Below are positions 27,543-36,866 of a DNA stretch of 64,000 nucleotides, in pieces. The stretch covers positions 43,398-107,397 of the forward strand of contig NZ_JAFBGL010000012.1 of the NCBI RefSeq assembly GCF_016811075.1, written 5' to 3'. The stretch's first letter is position 1, and every line of letters begins with the position of its first letter. Source of the stretch: Oceaniferula flava (GTDB lineage Bacteria > Verrucomicrobiota > Verrucomicrobiia > Verrucomicrobiales > Akkermansiaceae). The position numbers were made by a program, and so were the translations under genes. The notes under the pieces were generated by a model. It searched no databases. It saw nothing but the letters and a program-made list of their open reading frames with translations, and had not been told where the DNA came from.

Positions 27543-29237
27543 TTAGCTGGATGTTTCAGAAAACAAATTCGCCGCGCAAACCAGTGCCTTCAGGCCGGCC
27601 ATCTCGATGGAGGCGTCGATGCCGCAGCCCCAAAGAATCCGACCATCGTCGTGGCGCAGCTGCACGTAGGCAGCGGCATTGGCATCCGAACCACCGCGCA
27701 CCGCGTGCGAGCGATAGTCGGTGAGCTGGAAATTCTTCAGGCCGGCATTTTCCAGGGCGTGGGTGAAGGCATTGATCGGGCCATTCCCCTGGCCTTCGAT
27801 TTTCTTCTCCTCGCCGTTGACCGTGATGCTGGCCGTGCAATCGACCAGACCTTTTTCCACGGTGTGGTGCACCAGTTCGTAATCGCTGACCGCCAGTGGC
27901 TGGTCGACGTTGACGAAGTATTGATAGAACGCCTCGCGGATCTCATCGATGTTGAGTTCGCGGCCTTGTTCATCAGCCATGTCGTAAATGCGTTTGCCCA
28001 CCTGCGGGTGCATCGTTTTGGGCAGTTCCAATCCGTGCTCACGTTCCAACACCCAAGCCACGCCGCCTTTGCCGGACTGCGAGTTGATGCGGATGATTGC
28101 TTCGTAGGAGCGGCCGATGTCCTGCGGATCGATGGTCAAATAGGGCACGCCCCACGCCAAGTCATCCTGTTCTTTCAGCTCGCGGTTGCGGCGGTCTAGG
28201 CCTTTTTTGATCGCGTCCTGGTGAGAACCGGAGAAGGCGGTGAAGACCAGCTCGCCAGCGTAAGGATGACGTTCGCCCACGGTCATGCGGGTGACTCGTT
28301 CGTAGACAGCGCGCAGTTCGTTGATGTTGGAAAAGTCCAAGCCTGTCTCGATGCCGTGGCTGTTCATGTTCAGCGCCACATTGATGATGTCTAGGTTACC
28401 GGTGCGTTCACCATTGCCGAACAAGGTGCCCTCCACACGGTCGGCCCCGGCCATCAGGCCCAGCTCGGTGGCCGCCGTGCCGGTCCCACGGTCGTTGTGG
28501 GTGTGCAACGAGATGTCGATGGAGTCGCGGCGATTCAAATGGCGTCCCATCCACTCGATCATATCGGCGTGGATGTTAGGAGTGGTCCACTGCACGGTAT
28601 CGGGCAGGTTGATCACCATCTTCTTCTCCGGCGTCGGCTGCCAGATCTCGATGACTTCATTGCAGCACTCCAGAGCAAAATCGAGCTCGGTGTCGGAGAA
28701 CGACTCGGGAGAATACTGCAGCACGATCTCGGTGTCCGGAACCGTGGGAACCAGCTCCTTGACCAACTTCGTGCCCTCGATCGCTAGGTCGCGGATTTCC
28801 TCACGGCTGGCATCACCAAAGGTCACCCGGCGCTGCAGCGGCGAGGTGGAGTTGTAAATGTGCACAATCGCTCGCTTGGCGCCATTGATCGCCTCAAAGG
28901 AACGGCGGATCAGGTGCTCACGCGTCTGGACTAGAATCTGGATAGTGACATCCTCCGGGATCCGGTTTTCCTCGATCAAACGACGGCAAAAGTTGAACTC
29001 GGTATCCGCCGCGGAGGGGAAGCCGATCTCGATTTGTTTGAAACCCACGCGACACAGCAGTTCGAAGAACTCGAGCTTTTCCTCGATGGACATCGGCTGG
29101 GGTAGTGCCTGGTTACCGTCACGGAGGTCCACCGAACACCAGATCGGGGAGTGGTCAATGACGCGGTCCGGCCAGGTGCGATCTTTCAAATCGACGGCAG
29201 GAAACGCACGGTATTTTTGGATACTATCAGGTTTCAT
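27543..29237 (-). CDS. leuA: 2-isopropylmalate synthase
   Basis: A 564-residue enzyme making 2-isopropylmalate from 2-oxoisovalerate and acetyl-CoA, the committed step to leucine. The start at 29237 (MKPDSIQKYRAFPAVDLKDR) is chosen over an in-frame start at 29282. Motifs are SVDLRDGNQAL (metal binding, about 34-44), LHTHNDRGTGTAATELGLMA (about 242) and EGTLFGNGERTGN. The C-terminal regulatory domain (about 430-564, DYELVHHTVEKGLVDCTASI to GCGIDASIEMAGLKAL) is the leucine feedback site. The long form beginning KYRPF-like is the actinobacterial/IPMS2 type. The M50 gene follows after 6 nt. Confidence 0.96.
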   Translation of the reverse strand: MKPDSIQKYRAFPAVDLKDRTWPDRVIDHSPIWCSVDLRDGNQALPQPMSIEEKLEFFELLCRVGFKQIEIGFPSAADTEFNFCRRLIEENRIPEDVTIQILVQTREHLIRRSFEAINGAKRAIVHIYNSTSPLQRRVTFGDASREEIRDLAIEGTKLVKELVPTVPDTEIVLQYSPESFSDTELDFALECCNEVIEIWQPTPEKKMVINLPDTVQWTTPNIHADMIEWMGRHLNRRDSIDISLHTHNDRGTGTAATELGLMAGADRVEGTLFGNGERTGNLDIINVALNMNSHGIETGLDFSNINELRAVYERVTRMTVGERHPYAGELVFTAFSGSHQDAIKKGLDRRNRELKEQDDLAWGVPYLTIDPQDIGRSYEAIIRINSQSGKGGVAWVLEREHGLELPKTMHPQVGKRIYDMADEQGRELNIDEIREAFYQYFVNVDQPLAVSDYELVHHTVEKGLVDCTASITVNGEEKKIEGQGNGPINAFTHALENAGLKNFQLTDYRSHAVRGGSDANAAAYVQLRHDDGRILWGCGIDASIEMAGLKALVCAANLFSETSS

Positions 29238-29357
29238 GTCGGGCTTTCCATGCGGGTTTTTCGAGGAAAAAGCAAGCGACAAGCTGGCGGATCTGCGATT
29301 TCACGCCGCGTTTTCCTCCTTGTCTAAAAGCATCGAGATAGCCAGTATCCCTATGCG

Positions 29358-30047
29358 ATGACTAACAAACTTCTCCCCACCCTCAAGTTCCTGGCGCTGG
29401 CGGCACTGGCCAGTCTCAGCTTCAGCTCCTGCTCGACCACTGGAGGAGGAAGCGCCATGGCTCGATATGATGCCTATGATCGCCCGGCCACCTTGCCAAC
29501 CAATCCATCCAAGGTGCGGGTGAAAGTTTCCCTGAAAAACCAACTGGCCTACGTCATGGAAGGCTCCAAGCCCCTGCTGATCATGCCGATCACTGTAGGC
29601 ACCGCCAAAGATCCTACGCCACGCGGCAACTTCCGCATTTATCACAAAGAGCACTACCGCCGCGCCAATACCCACGGCTACGCCTACAAAGGCAACATCG
29701 TCCGCCCGGCCTACCTGCGAAACAAACCCTCCGGCTGGTCGTTCAAAGGAACCCCCATGCCCTACTGGTGCGAATTTAAATCGGCTTACGGATTCCACAC
29801 CGGCTGGATGAAGCCATTCCCCGCATCCCACGGCTGCCTGCGGATGCATAAGAATGTGGCTCCCAAGTTCTTCCGGCTCGTCAGCAAGGGCACTCCAGTG
29901 AACATCGCCACCACCCAGCCGGAAGACGCCACCATCGGCCGAAACATCCCCCGCCCTCCTGACTCCACCCCATTCCCCGGCAACCCGCATGCCATGATGC
30001 TGACCAACAAGTTCTTCACCATGCATAAAAAACCCAGCTATCAGTAA
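29358..30047 (+). CDS. L,D-transpeptidase lipoprotein (YkuD domain)
   Basis: This 229-residue protein has a lipoprotein signal (LSFSSCS, Cys about 25). The YkuD domain spans about 52-185: VRVKVSLKNQLAYVMEGSKP at its start, GTAKDPTPRGNFRIYHK, and the active site FHTGWMKPFPASHGCLRMH with catalytic Cys in SHGCLR. It would form 3-3 peptidoglycan crosslinks or attach proteins to peptide stems on the periplasmic side. It is divergent from leuA and ends in a strong terminator. Confidence 0.92.
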   Translation: MTNKLLPTLKFLALAALASLSFSSCSTTGGGSAMARYDAYDRPATLPTNPSKVRVKVSLKNQLAYVMEGSKPLLIMPITVGTAKDPTPRGNFRIYHKEHYRRANTHGYAYKGNIVRPAYLRNKPSGWSFKGTPMPYWCEFKSAYGFHTGWMKPFPASHGCLRMHKNVAPKFFRLVSKGTPVNIATTQPEDATIGRNIPRPPDSTPFPGNPHAMMLTNKFFTMHKKPSYQ

Positions 30048-30070
30048 GGTAGCGGCAAACCATTCTCTTA

Positions 30071-30102
30071 AAAGGGAGCCTTCTTCGGGGGGCTCCCTTT
30101 TT
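30071..30102 (+). terminator. Terminator between convergent genes
   Basis: AAAGGGAGCC (30071-30080) and GGCTCCCTTT (30091-30100) form a 10-bp stem with a 10-nt loop; T-runs on the right and A-runs on the left let it serve the L,D-transpeptidase gene on the plus strand and possibly the convergent gene as well. Confidence 0.9.
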
Positions 30103-30136
30103 CTTTGGCTCTGCGATGGAATCTCTCTGTGCGCGA

Positions 30137-31555
30137 TCAGTTCCCCAGGCAATACAGGTAACCGTTTTTCGATCCTGCGTAAATGCGCCCGTTCCAGACC
30201 ACCGGCGTGGCGTCAAACATCGGCCCGGAGAGTCGGTCGAGCCGTTGGAGCTTTCCAGCGGCACTGACCTGGTAGAGGTCCATGCCATTATCGTATCCCA
30301 CCACAATGCGGTTCCCTACGAAAAGGGGGGTGGAGATGGATCCTTTGGGCAGCTGCACCTGATCCAACACCAGCGGCGTGGGAAAGCGCTTGCCACGTGG
30401 TCCGGCGACGGTGACCCCGGGCTGAAGTTGCCGATGGTTGACCAGTGTCAGCATGCCATCCACCCCCACAAAACAGGCGAGGTCTTTGGAAATTCCGGAG
30501 TTATAACGGTGGTTCACCGCCGGCGATCCCACCACGCCGCCCGACCACTCGAAAAACCTCACATTGGGCAGCGGGAAATACCACTTCACTTTGCCCCCGG
30601 GCTGAAATTTCATCACCCCTCCTTTGCCAGGAATGAATTGCCGTTCCACGCCCAACAAGAGATGATTGTCATTGGTCAGCGGCATCGTGCCGTTGAGGTC
30701 GCCACCGGTATCCAGCGTCCAGCCGATCCCACCCCAGCCGGTGGAGCAGGCGTAAACCCGACCACAGCCAGCCGCAACATAGGCCTTGCCCCGATAGACC
30801 GTAGGCGACGACTCGCAGGACAGCTCACTGCGATAAAGCGCTAGATCCGAGCTTTTGTAGAGCCGCAGTTGTTTGTAGATCTTGGGCGCCGGAAAGCCAT
30901 GTTTGACCTTGGCCTTAGAAGGATTCGGAGAGAACACGGTGAAGTTGCCATTTTCCAGAGGCACGCAGGCTTTCGAGCCAATCATCACCGCGGAGGCATC
31001 GACATCTCGACTGTTGCTATGCGTCCTAACAACGTTGTGTTTCCACAGCACCTTACCGCTGGTGTAGGAAACGCCATGCAGGGCAAATGCCGGGTCTTTG
31101 GCGAAGTCACAATGCCTCCCCATACGACTGCCGGTGATCAAAATGTAGCGGCTTTCGGCATCGCCACCACCGACATCGACAAAGGTAGGAGTGCCCTTAA
31201 TCGCATCACCCACATCGGTGCTCCAGATCACGTGACCATCGCGGGCGCGCATCTTTTTGATACTGTGCCCCAGGGAGCCGACGATGAGATAAGTCTCGCC
31301 TCCCTCGCGGATCACCAAGGGCTGCCCCGTCCACCCGCTGCCGCTCCACTTCCGCACGACCTGCCCCACCATTGTCGTCCCGGTGCCAAGGTGTTTTTTC
31401 CAATGAACCCGCAAGCGTGACGGCGCAGCATTGCCGTAATAGTTGCGTTGACCATCACCGAGGTAAGTGCCCACCAGCGGCTGCACCTGGGCATCCACGG
31501 AAAAACAAGACCAAAGCAAGGTGGCGGCGATCGAGAGAGATGAGGCGAACTTCAT
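30137..31555 (-). CDS. Secreted PQQ-type beta-propeller protein
   Basis: A 472-residue exported protein (signal MKFASSLSIAATLLWSCFSV, cleavage near VDAQ). PQQ-like repeats recur: GQPLVIREGGETYLIVGSLG, RARDGHVIWSTDVGDAIKG, SYTSGKVLWKHNVV, GKAYVAAGCGRVYACSTGWG, NRIVVGYDNGMDLYQV and GRIYAGSKNGYLYCLGN at the end. The pattern (strand, W or Y, then G..YAL/C) is that of BamB/PQQ-enzyme blades. No dehydrogenase cysteine ring or Ca ligands are recognised, so a binding role is more likely than PQQ catalysis. It lies 21 nt downstream of the VanX-like gene, in the same operon. Confidence 0.82.
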   Translation of the reverse strand: MKFASSLSIAATLLWSCFSVDAQVQPLVGTYLGDGQRNYYGNAAPSRLRVHWKKHLGTGTTMVGQVVRKWSGSGWTGQPLVIREGGETYLIVGSLGHSIKKMRARDGHVIWSTDVGDAIKGTPTFVDVGGGDAESRYILITGSRMGRHCDFAKDPAFALHGVSYTSGKVLWKHNVVRTHSNSRDVDASAVMIGSKACVPLENGNFTVFSPNPSKAKVKHGFPAPKIYKQLRLYKSSDLALYRSELSCESSPTVYRGKAYVAAGCGRVYACSTGWGGIGWTLDTGGDLNGTMPLTNDNHLLLGVERQFIPGKGGVMKFQPGGKVKWYFPLPNVRFFEWSGGVVGSPAVNHRYNSGISKDLACFVGVDGMLTLVNHRQLQPGVTVAGPRGKRFPTPLVLDQVQLPKGSISTPLFVGNRIVVGYDNGMDLYQVSAAGKLQRLDRLSGPMFDATPVVWNGRIYAGSKNGYLYCLGN

Positions 31556-31576
31556 GGGCAAAAGGGGGTGAGAAAT

Positions 31577-32248
31577 CTAACCACGGGGGCGCACTGCACT
31601 CAGTGGGATGGTTTCCGGGTACTGCCGATAGTCTCGATCGATGTAGTGCCACCACTCGGCGGGCAAAGGGTAAAATCCCGCTCGGCGCATGGCCGACTGC
31701 AGAATGCGCACGTTGCGAGCGATTTCCGGATCGGAGTGTTGGTAGTGGCTGGCTGCTTCCGGGGTCACGGAGTCGAAGCCGGTCGGCATTTTCACCGGCT
31801 TGCCTCTGGAAGTGACCAAGGTGACATCCACTGCGGTGCCGCAGGAATGTTGGGACGGAGCGTTGTGAGGGTTCGCGACATAGGTGTCGTTGTATCCGGA
31901 GGCATTCCAAAGCTCTAACTGCGCACTAGGTGGTCGGTAGGCATCCCACACAAGGATGCGATATCCATGAGCTTTCACCAGACGGTTTGCCTCTTTCAAA
32001 CGCAGCGCCGTGGCGGGCTTGAGCAGAGCTTGAAAATCCTGAGCGTAGAGCGGACGGGAAGAGATCGGCGACGGCCGCTTATACTGCAGATCCACCTTCA
32101 GTGTGCGATCTACCTCCAACACATCGATCAAACCAACCTTGGCGAGCAGCGGATCGCTGGAAATTGGCGGACTGCTCAAGTCATCATTCAGGTCATTGGA
32201 GCATGCCGCTAACAGACAGCACCATCCACTAAGTAGCAACAAACGCAT
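31577..32248 (-). CDS. D-alanyl-D-alanine dipeptidase (VanX/DdpX-like) lipoprotein
   Basis: A 223-residue M15D peptidase. The start at 32248 gives a lipoprotein signal (MRLLLLSGWCCLLAACSND, Cys at LAAC); longer in-frame starts have no signal. The zinc site is visible as QHSCGTAVDVTL (SxHxxGxAxD-like) and EWWHY near the C-terminus, the VanX catalytic set, with the oxyanion Arg in WDAYRPPSAQ. It cleaves D-Ala-D-Ala released in the periplasm, so wall turnover or nutrient recovery is more likely than vancomycin resistance in a Gram-negative. Followed after 21 nt by the propeller gene. Confidence 0.9.
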   Translation of the reverse strand: MRLLLLSGWCCLLAACSNDLNDDLSSPPISSDPLLAKVGLIDVLEVDRTLKVDLQYKRPSPISSRPLYAQDFQALLKPATALRLKEANRLVKAHGYRILVWDAYRPPSAQLELWNASGYNDTYVANPHNAPSQHSCGTAVDVTLVTSRGKPVKMPTGFDSVTPEAASHYQHSDPEIARNVRILQSAMRRAGFYPLPAEWWHYIDRDYRQYPETIPLSAVRPRG

Positions 32249-32295
32249 GGAAAAGATGGATAACAGATTCAGAAATAGCCGTCCAGCAGGCAAAG

Positions 32296-33075
32296 TTAGT
32301 CCTCTTCGCGCTCTCGTCTTTTTTTCCGATTGAGGAACGTAGTGAGCACGTTCGAGTAGTGCAGCACCAGTCCAGCCACCAGTCCGATCGCCAGGATCAT
32401 CCAAATTTGTTGAGAACCAAAAACCTCGCCGGGCGGATTCATGCCACCGATGGCAGCCAGAGTAGCTACGGGAAAGAAGAAGGCGACCAGTCGGTTCAAT
32501 AGCCGGGCTTCATCACCGGCGTCACGAGACGCTCGGGCCTGCCGCTCGGCACTCTCCGCCATGCAGAAATCCATCCCATGCCGGGCGTCGGCGCAGATGA
32601 ATTCTGTCGAGCGCTCCAAGCCCAGCGCCCAGTCGCGTAAGGACATCACTTCGGCATCTTCCGGCAGCACATCGCGCAGCTCTTCGAGCACAGCCAGCTT
32701 ATTGCGGCACGAGCGGTGCAGCGGCGTGGCGACGCGGAGCACCTCCAAGTAATCGCCAGCGTCATTGGACACATCAAGCTTGGCATCCACTTTCTCCACG
32801 GCCTTGGCAAAGATCTGCACATGCTTTTGTAGGGACTCGATACCATCGCCGTGACGTTTCGATTTCCACTGTCCGGCCGGATTGCGCCAAAACAGTGATC
32901 GTTTCCTCCGGCCATCGTCGCCCAACTCTGGCAGCTGGTGCAGAATCAGCAAAATGTGATCGTCTTCACGGATCATCTTCTGCCGCCCCGCCTTCTTACC
33001 AATGCCATGGAGCATCGCCTCAGGCACATCCCAAGACTGGGGGATGATTGATTTTTCACGTGGTGTCGGTTTCAT
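32296..33075 (-). CDS. CorA-like divalent cation transporter homologue
   Basis: This 259-residue protein (start MKPTPREKSIIPQSWDVPEA at 33075; a longer in-frame start at 33117 exists) has an alpha/beta N-terminal half, a long helical stalk and two C-terminal helices. The first helix ends in the CorA motif GMN (VAFFFPVATLAAIGGMN), the second is IWMILAIGLVAGLVLHYSN, and a basic tail (RKKRREREED) follows. That topology and the GMN loop identify the CorA superfamily. It is shorter and more divergent than Mg2+-CorA, so ion specificity is open. It is 47 nt upstream of the VanX-like gene on the same strand. Confidence 0.75.
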   Translation of the reverse strand: MKPTPREKSIIPQSWDVPEAMLHGIGKKAGRQKMIREDDHILLILHQLPELGDDGRRKRSLFWRNPAGQWKSKRHGDGIESLQKHVQIFAKAVEKVDAKLDVSNDAGDYLEVLRVATPLHRSCRNKLAVLEELRDVLPEDAEVMSLRDWALGLERSTEFICADARHGMDFCMAESAERQARASRDAGDEARLLNRLVAFFFPVATLAAIGGMNPPGEVFGSQQIWMILAIGLVAGLVLHYSNVLTTFLNRKKRREREED

Positions 33076-33218
33076 CTGGAAGCCACGGCGCGGCACCGTG
33101 TGCTCAAACACTAGCACGGACTAGCAAGTCCACGCGATGGCAGATTTCTGTGAATTAATTCGCCATCCACCCAGCCTTTGTCATCGCATTCGGCCTTTCA
33201 TTCACTATCGTGCCGCCG

Positions 33219-34097
33219 ATGCAGAAATCATCCCATGGCACCTCCGCCGCTGTTGCCGCCTTCGTGGTGTGGGGTGTGCTGCCACTTTTCTGGAAAACGC
33301 TGGAGCACATCCCCGTGCTCGAACTCACCGCACATCGGGTGGTATGGACCTTGGTGATCTTGGTGGTCATCCTCACCAGTCAGCGCAAGGTGAGAACCAC
33401 TCTGGCCGCGCTCAGGTCGCGCAAGATTATTGCCATCCACCTGCTAGCCGCGGTCACTTTGTCGTCGAACTGGCTGATCTATGTCTGGGCGACCTTGAAC
33501 GATCGCATCCTCGAAGGGGCACTGGGATATTACATCAACCCCTTTCTCTACATCTTGTTAGGCCGTCTGTTTCTTGGCGAAAAACACTCGCGCCTGCAGA
33601 TGCTCGCCATCGCAGTGGCCGCCGGTGGCGTGGCGCTGCAATTCCGCGCGGTGCAGGGTGTGCCGTGGGCAGCCCTCGGACTGGCCTTTTCCTTCGCCGT
33701 CTATGGCATGATTCGGAAAAAATCACCGCTGGGCTCGCTCGATGGATTGGCCCTCGAGGCCTCGCTGATGTTGCCGCTTGCCTTGGCTTACCTGCTGTTC
33801 GTGTCATCGCAGTCCACGGGAAGCTTCGGCAGTGACCCCCACTCCACCTGGCTCCTGATCGCCACCGGTGCCGCGACGGCCACGCCGCTCTTGCTCTTTG
33901 CCCGTGGTGCCCGCGCCATCAGCCTGTCTTTATTAGGCATCTTGCAATTCATCGGCCCCACCGGGCAGTTCTTGATCGGCTGGCTAACCTACCACGAACC
34001 CCTACCGCCACTCAGATTGGTTTCGTTCGCGCTGATCTGGCTCGCCGTCGGACTCTACATTTTTTCGCTCAACAGACGGACCAGCCAAAACGACTGA
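33219..34097 (+). CDS. rarD: RarD-type EamA transporter
   Basis: A 292-residue, ten-helix drug/metabolite transporter-superfamily protein. RarD-specific wording is visible: AAFVVWGVLPLFWKTLEHIP at the N-terminus, ELTAHRVVW, LSSNWLIYVWATLNDRILEG, LGYYINPFLYILLGRLFLGE and LSLLGILQFIGPTGQFLIGW. ATG 33219 is used; GTG 33210 is an alternative. Substrate uncertain; RarD was linked to chloramphenicol sensitivity in early work. It is transcribed divergently from the CorA-like gene. Confidence 0.92.
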   Translation: MQKSSHGTSAAVAAFVVWGVLPLFWKTLEHIPVLELTAHRVVWTLVILVVILTSQRKVRTTLAALRSRKIIAIHLLAAVTLSSNWLIYVWATLNDRILEGALGYYINPFLYILLGRLFLGEKHSRLQMLAIAVAAGGVALQFRAVQGVPWAALGLAFSFAVYGMIRKKSPLGSLDGLALEASLMLPLALAYLLFVSSQSTGSFGSDPHSTWLLIATGAATATPLLLFARGARAISLSLLGILQFIGPTGQFLIGWLTYHEPLPPLRLVSFALIWLAVGLYIFSLNRRTSQND

Positions 34098-34104
34098 GTT
34101 TTGA

Positions 34105-34346
34105 CAGAGATCGCCAAACGCTTGGCGATGGGCAACGACATCACCTCAGCGTGGACAAGTTCAAAGAGAGATCCGTGAAACGACTCCAACCGCGCATCAT
34201 CGATCGGGTTCAAGCTTCCGGATACAGCAACGGGGCCAAGCAGGCTTACAAAAAACCCAACTCCAATACACGCTCTACTACGAAGAGCAGGGATACATCG
34301 AATCCAAACGCACGCTACAAATCACAGGCCCAGGAGACGACTGGTA
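34105..34346 (+). other. Possible gene remnant between rarD and fmt
   Basis: This 284-nt gap holds a perfect hairpin (ATCGCCAA/TTGGCGAT, 34110-34129) just after rarD, which may end its transcript. An open frame then ends at 34346 and has no usual start codon, with protein-like text near its end (TQLQYTLYYEEQGYIESKRT). An overlapping frame starts at GTG 34151 (KQAYKK near 34250), and a one-base shift in the A6 run near 34250 would join the two. It could be a decayed small gene or chance. Confidence 0.25.
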
Positions 34347-34381
34347 ACAGGCTGCCAGATCTTGGTGGCGAGAAACTCCGA

Positions 34382-35338
34382 TCAACCGAGTTGGTCGCCA
34401 TTTTCCAAGGCATTGCCTTTGAGAAAGTCTTCCGCACTCATGCGGCGGGAGCCATCGGGCTGGACCTCGGTGACGGTCAGGCTGCCAGCTCCGCAAGAGA
34501 CCTGCAGCTGCCCGTCATCTGTTAGCATGACTTTCCCCGGATCAAGTTGATCCGCTTGAGTCGCCACGGCGACCGGTGGGAAAATTTTCAATCGCCGCTG
34601 GCGACCTTTTTTATCGGTGAAACTGGTCGAGGTCCCTGGCCATGGATGGTAGGCGCGGACGCGGCGTTCGAGTTGCTCCGCAGACATCGACCAATCGATC
34701 TCTCCGTGCTCGCGCATCAGCTTGGAAATGTAGCTGACTTCCTCTTCGTTCTGAGGGGTGCGGGAGGCACTGCCATCAACTAACTGGGCGAGTGCCTCGC
34801 TGAGGGCCGCGGGAGCCAGCTCGGCGAGTCGGTCGTGCAATTCGCCGCCGGTTTCTTGCTCACCGATCGCGATGTCCTTTTTCAGAATAATATCGCCGGC
34901 ATCGAGCGCCTTGACCACGTGCATCACGGTGATCCCGCTATGGGAGTCGCCGGCATCAATGGCGGCCTGAATGCAAGCGGCACCACGGTATTTCGGCAAC
35001 AAGGAGGCGTGCAAATTGATGCAGGCTACGCTGGGGATATCGAGCAGTGCCTGCGAGAGGATCTGGCCGTAGGCCATGACCACGATGATGTCCGGATTGA
35101 GGTCGCGGAGCTCGGCAAGGAAGCTAGCCTCCCGGGCGCGCTCGGGCTGGAGCACCGGAATGTCGTGCTCGAGAGCGAGGGATTTGATCGGTGGCGCAGT
35201 GAGCACCTGCTTGCGTCCCACCGGCTTATCGGGCTGCGTCACCAGAGCGACCAAGCCTTTTCCCAACAAGGAAGAAAATGATGGCAGGGCGATGTCGCCC
35301 GTGCCCATGAAGACGATTCGCGGAAAACTTTCAGTCAT
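34382..35338 (-). CDS. fmt: Methionyl-tRNA formyltransferase
   Basis: A 318-residue enzyme formylating initiator Met-tRNA from 10-formyl-THF. The start at 35338 (MTESFPRIVFMGTGDIALPS) fits the family; a longer frame to 35428 lacks homologous look. Catalytic region: CINLHASLLPKYRGAACIQ (Asn and His), then the Asp in VKALDAGDI. The C-terminal OB-like tRNA domain (about 205-318) is complete. No peptide deformylase gene is next to it, although fmt and def are paired in many bacteria. Confidence 0.96.
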   Translation of the reverse strand: MTESFPRIVFMGTGDIALPSFSSLLGKGLVALVTQPDKPVGRKQVLTAPPIKSLALEHDIPVLQPERAREASFLAELRDLNPDIIVVMAYGQILSQALLDIPSVACINLHASLLPKYRGAACIQAAIDAGDSHSGITVMHVVKALDAGDIILKKDIAIGEQETGGELHDRLAELAPAALSEALAQLVDGSASRTPQNEEEVSYISKLMREHGEIDWSMSAEQLERRVRAYHPWPGTSTSFTDKKGRQRRLKIFPPVAVATQADQLDPGKVMLTDDGQLQVSCGAGSLTVTEVQPDGSRRMSAEDFLKGNALENGDQLG

Positions 35339-35474
35339 ACGCGGCGGATGATACAGAGGATGCCGCTGTGGGCGAGAGTTTTGCCCGGGGAAATCCTCCG
35401 CCGCTGCAGAGCGAAAAAAAGGACCCATCCGCGAAGGAAGAGACCTGGGTGTTGCATCGCTTTACCAGTCCTCC

Positions 35475-35822
35475 TCAGTTCACTCCGAAATTCCAGGTGT
35501 AGCTGCGGTTTGGGGCAAAGGATTTGTAACCTGAGATCGTGCGGGTGTTGTGGGCTGCCGCGGCGTATTTGTAGACGCCGGATTTGAGATAGACCACACG
35601 GCTGGAGCGCGCCGGCACGGGGATGAAACGTTTCTCCCTCCCCTCGACTCCCACCACAATCTTGCGGGAGGAGTTGTTGTGGATGGTGATCTTCGGCTTT
35701 TTCTTTTCGCTCGTGGTGAAGGTGGGTTCCGGCGCCGGCGGAGGCGTGCTGCAGGAACTCACACACAGGCTCGTTACAGCCATCGCGATCAGGGCGCTGA
35801 TTGGAAAGAAGGCTTTCATCAT
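35475..35822 (-). CDS. Small lipoprotein
   Basis: A 115-residue protein starting MMKAFFPISALIAMAVTSLC with a lipobox LCVSSC and a mature chain beginning CSTPPPAPEPTF. A linker of Pro and charged residues leads to a strand-rich domain of about 65 residues (PKITIHNNSSRKIVVGVEGR, SRVVYLKSGVYKYAAAA, RSYTWNFGVN). The fold resembles a small beta-sandwich. The longer start at 35855 would add 11 residues before the signal and is rejected. Function unknown. Confidence 0.72.
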   Translation of the reverse strand: MMKAFFPISALIAMAVTSLCVSSCSTPPPAPEPTFTTSEKKKPKITIHNNSSRKIVVGVEGREKRFIPVPARSSRVVYLKSGVYKYAAAAHNTRTISGYKSFAPNRSYTWNFGVN

Positions 35823-35936
35823 AGTTGTTGGGTATCGTCCGTTGCTGACTCTCACAGCTACACCTATCTCCTAGCCAAAAAGCCAAGTCTGAACCACTAC
35901 TTTTTAAATCTGTTAGCAAAAGTCTTTCAAGCCTCG

Positions 35937-35967
35937 AAAAAACCTCCTGCACGCGAGATGCAGGAGG
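35937..35967 (-). terminator. Intrinsic terminator of the PEP-CTERM gene
   Basis: On the minus strand CCTCCTGCA (35967-35959) pairs with TGCAGGAGG (35951-35943), 7-nt loop, followed by six T, about 20 nt past the gene's stop codon. Confidence 0.93.
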
Positions 35968-35987
35968 GTGAGAAGAGCTGATCCAGC

Positions 35988-36848
35988 TTATACGCGCCTT
36001 CTGAAAATCAGAGCGAAGGCACCGAGCCCCAACAGCGCCGCGGCCCTCGGTTCAGGCACCAGCGTGGCATCCATGCTGAGTCCGGAGATTTCCACATACT
36101 CTGTGCTGGCACCAAGTAACTCCGCACTGAGACCTTTAGCCGCTACAAATTGAAGTTCGATGTCCCCGGTGGGTGCGGTGCTCCCCGTGGTGAATGAGGT
36201 GGTGTAAGTGCCTGATGGGTTTCCGCCCAAAAGCCCTGCCAGATCAATAAAATCACCGGAGGCCAAACCGCCGACCGTGTTGCCACTGCCGTCCACAGCT
36301 CGGAATGAGATGCCCTCCCCCACTGCGGCGAGATTACTTAAGAATCCTGCCGCCACCGCGAGATCGAAACTCACATCATACTTCGTGTTTGCATCATACG
36401 TCACTCCGGAAACGCCCAGGGACGCCGACCAGACCATGTTGACCGGAACTTGAGCCAGCACGCCCAAATCTGTGCCTCCTGTGGCGACATTGAATTTCAC
36501 CGAGCCGGTGGTGACCTCCGTTTCTGCGGCCCATGATACGAGCGTGACACTCAATGCAGAAACAGAACTCGCTCCTTCGCCACTGATATCCCAGTTACCC
36601 ACCGTATCGCTTTGCGTGCCAGCCACAGCCACAGAGACACTGATAGTCCCAGCATCCGGTGAAGGCACTTGCGCCTGGACTGCCCCTTGGCTTACCCATG
36701 GATCTAGCCCTCCCGTTCCAATGAGGGTGGTGGTGGCTGCACCTGCCAGAGAGGGAGCCATCAGCTGTAAGGCGGTGATCCCCAGCAATAGGGAGGTCTT
36801 CGATCGACGTGGATCGACTTCTAATCGTTGTTTTGTGTTTTTGTTCAT
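35988..36848 (-). CDS. PEP-CTERM surface protein
   Basis: A 286-residue exported protein. A long signal peptide (about 1-37, KTSLLLGITALQLMAPSLAG) leads to a Ser/Thr/Gly/Val-rich beta-rich chain with almost no Cys. It ends in the sorting signal VPEPRAAALLGLGAFALIFR then RRV: the PEP motif, a helix and an Arg cluster. An exosortase recognises such tails, cleaves and exports the protein, often into extracellular polymer; no exosortase gene is in this window. Its 5' leader holds an 18-nt palindrome (36867-36884) and the gene ends in an intrinsic terminator, so it is a single-gene unit. Confidence 0.9.
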   Translation of the reverse strand: MNKNTKQRLEVDPRRSKTSLLLGITALQLMAPSLAGAATTTLIGTGGLDPWVSQGAVQAQVPSPDAGTISVSVAVAGTQSDTVGNWDISGEGASSVSALSVTLVSWAAETEVTTGSVKFNVATGGTDLGVLAQVPVNMVWSASLGVSGVTYDANTKYDVSFDLAVAAGFLSNLAAVGEGISFRAVDGSGNTVGGLASGDFIDLAGLLGGNPSGTYTTSFTTGSTAPTGDIELQFVAAKGLSAELLGASTEYVEISGLSMDATLVPEPRAAALLGLGAFALIFRRRV

Positions 36849-36866
36849 TTTCTACCCTTGGGTTTA

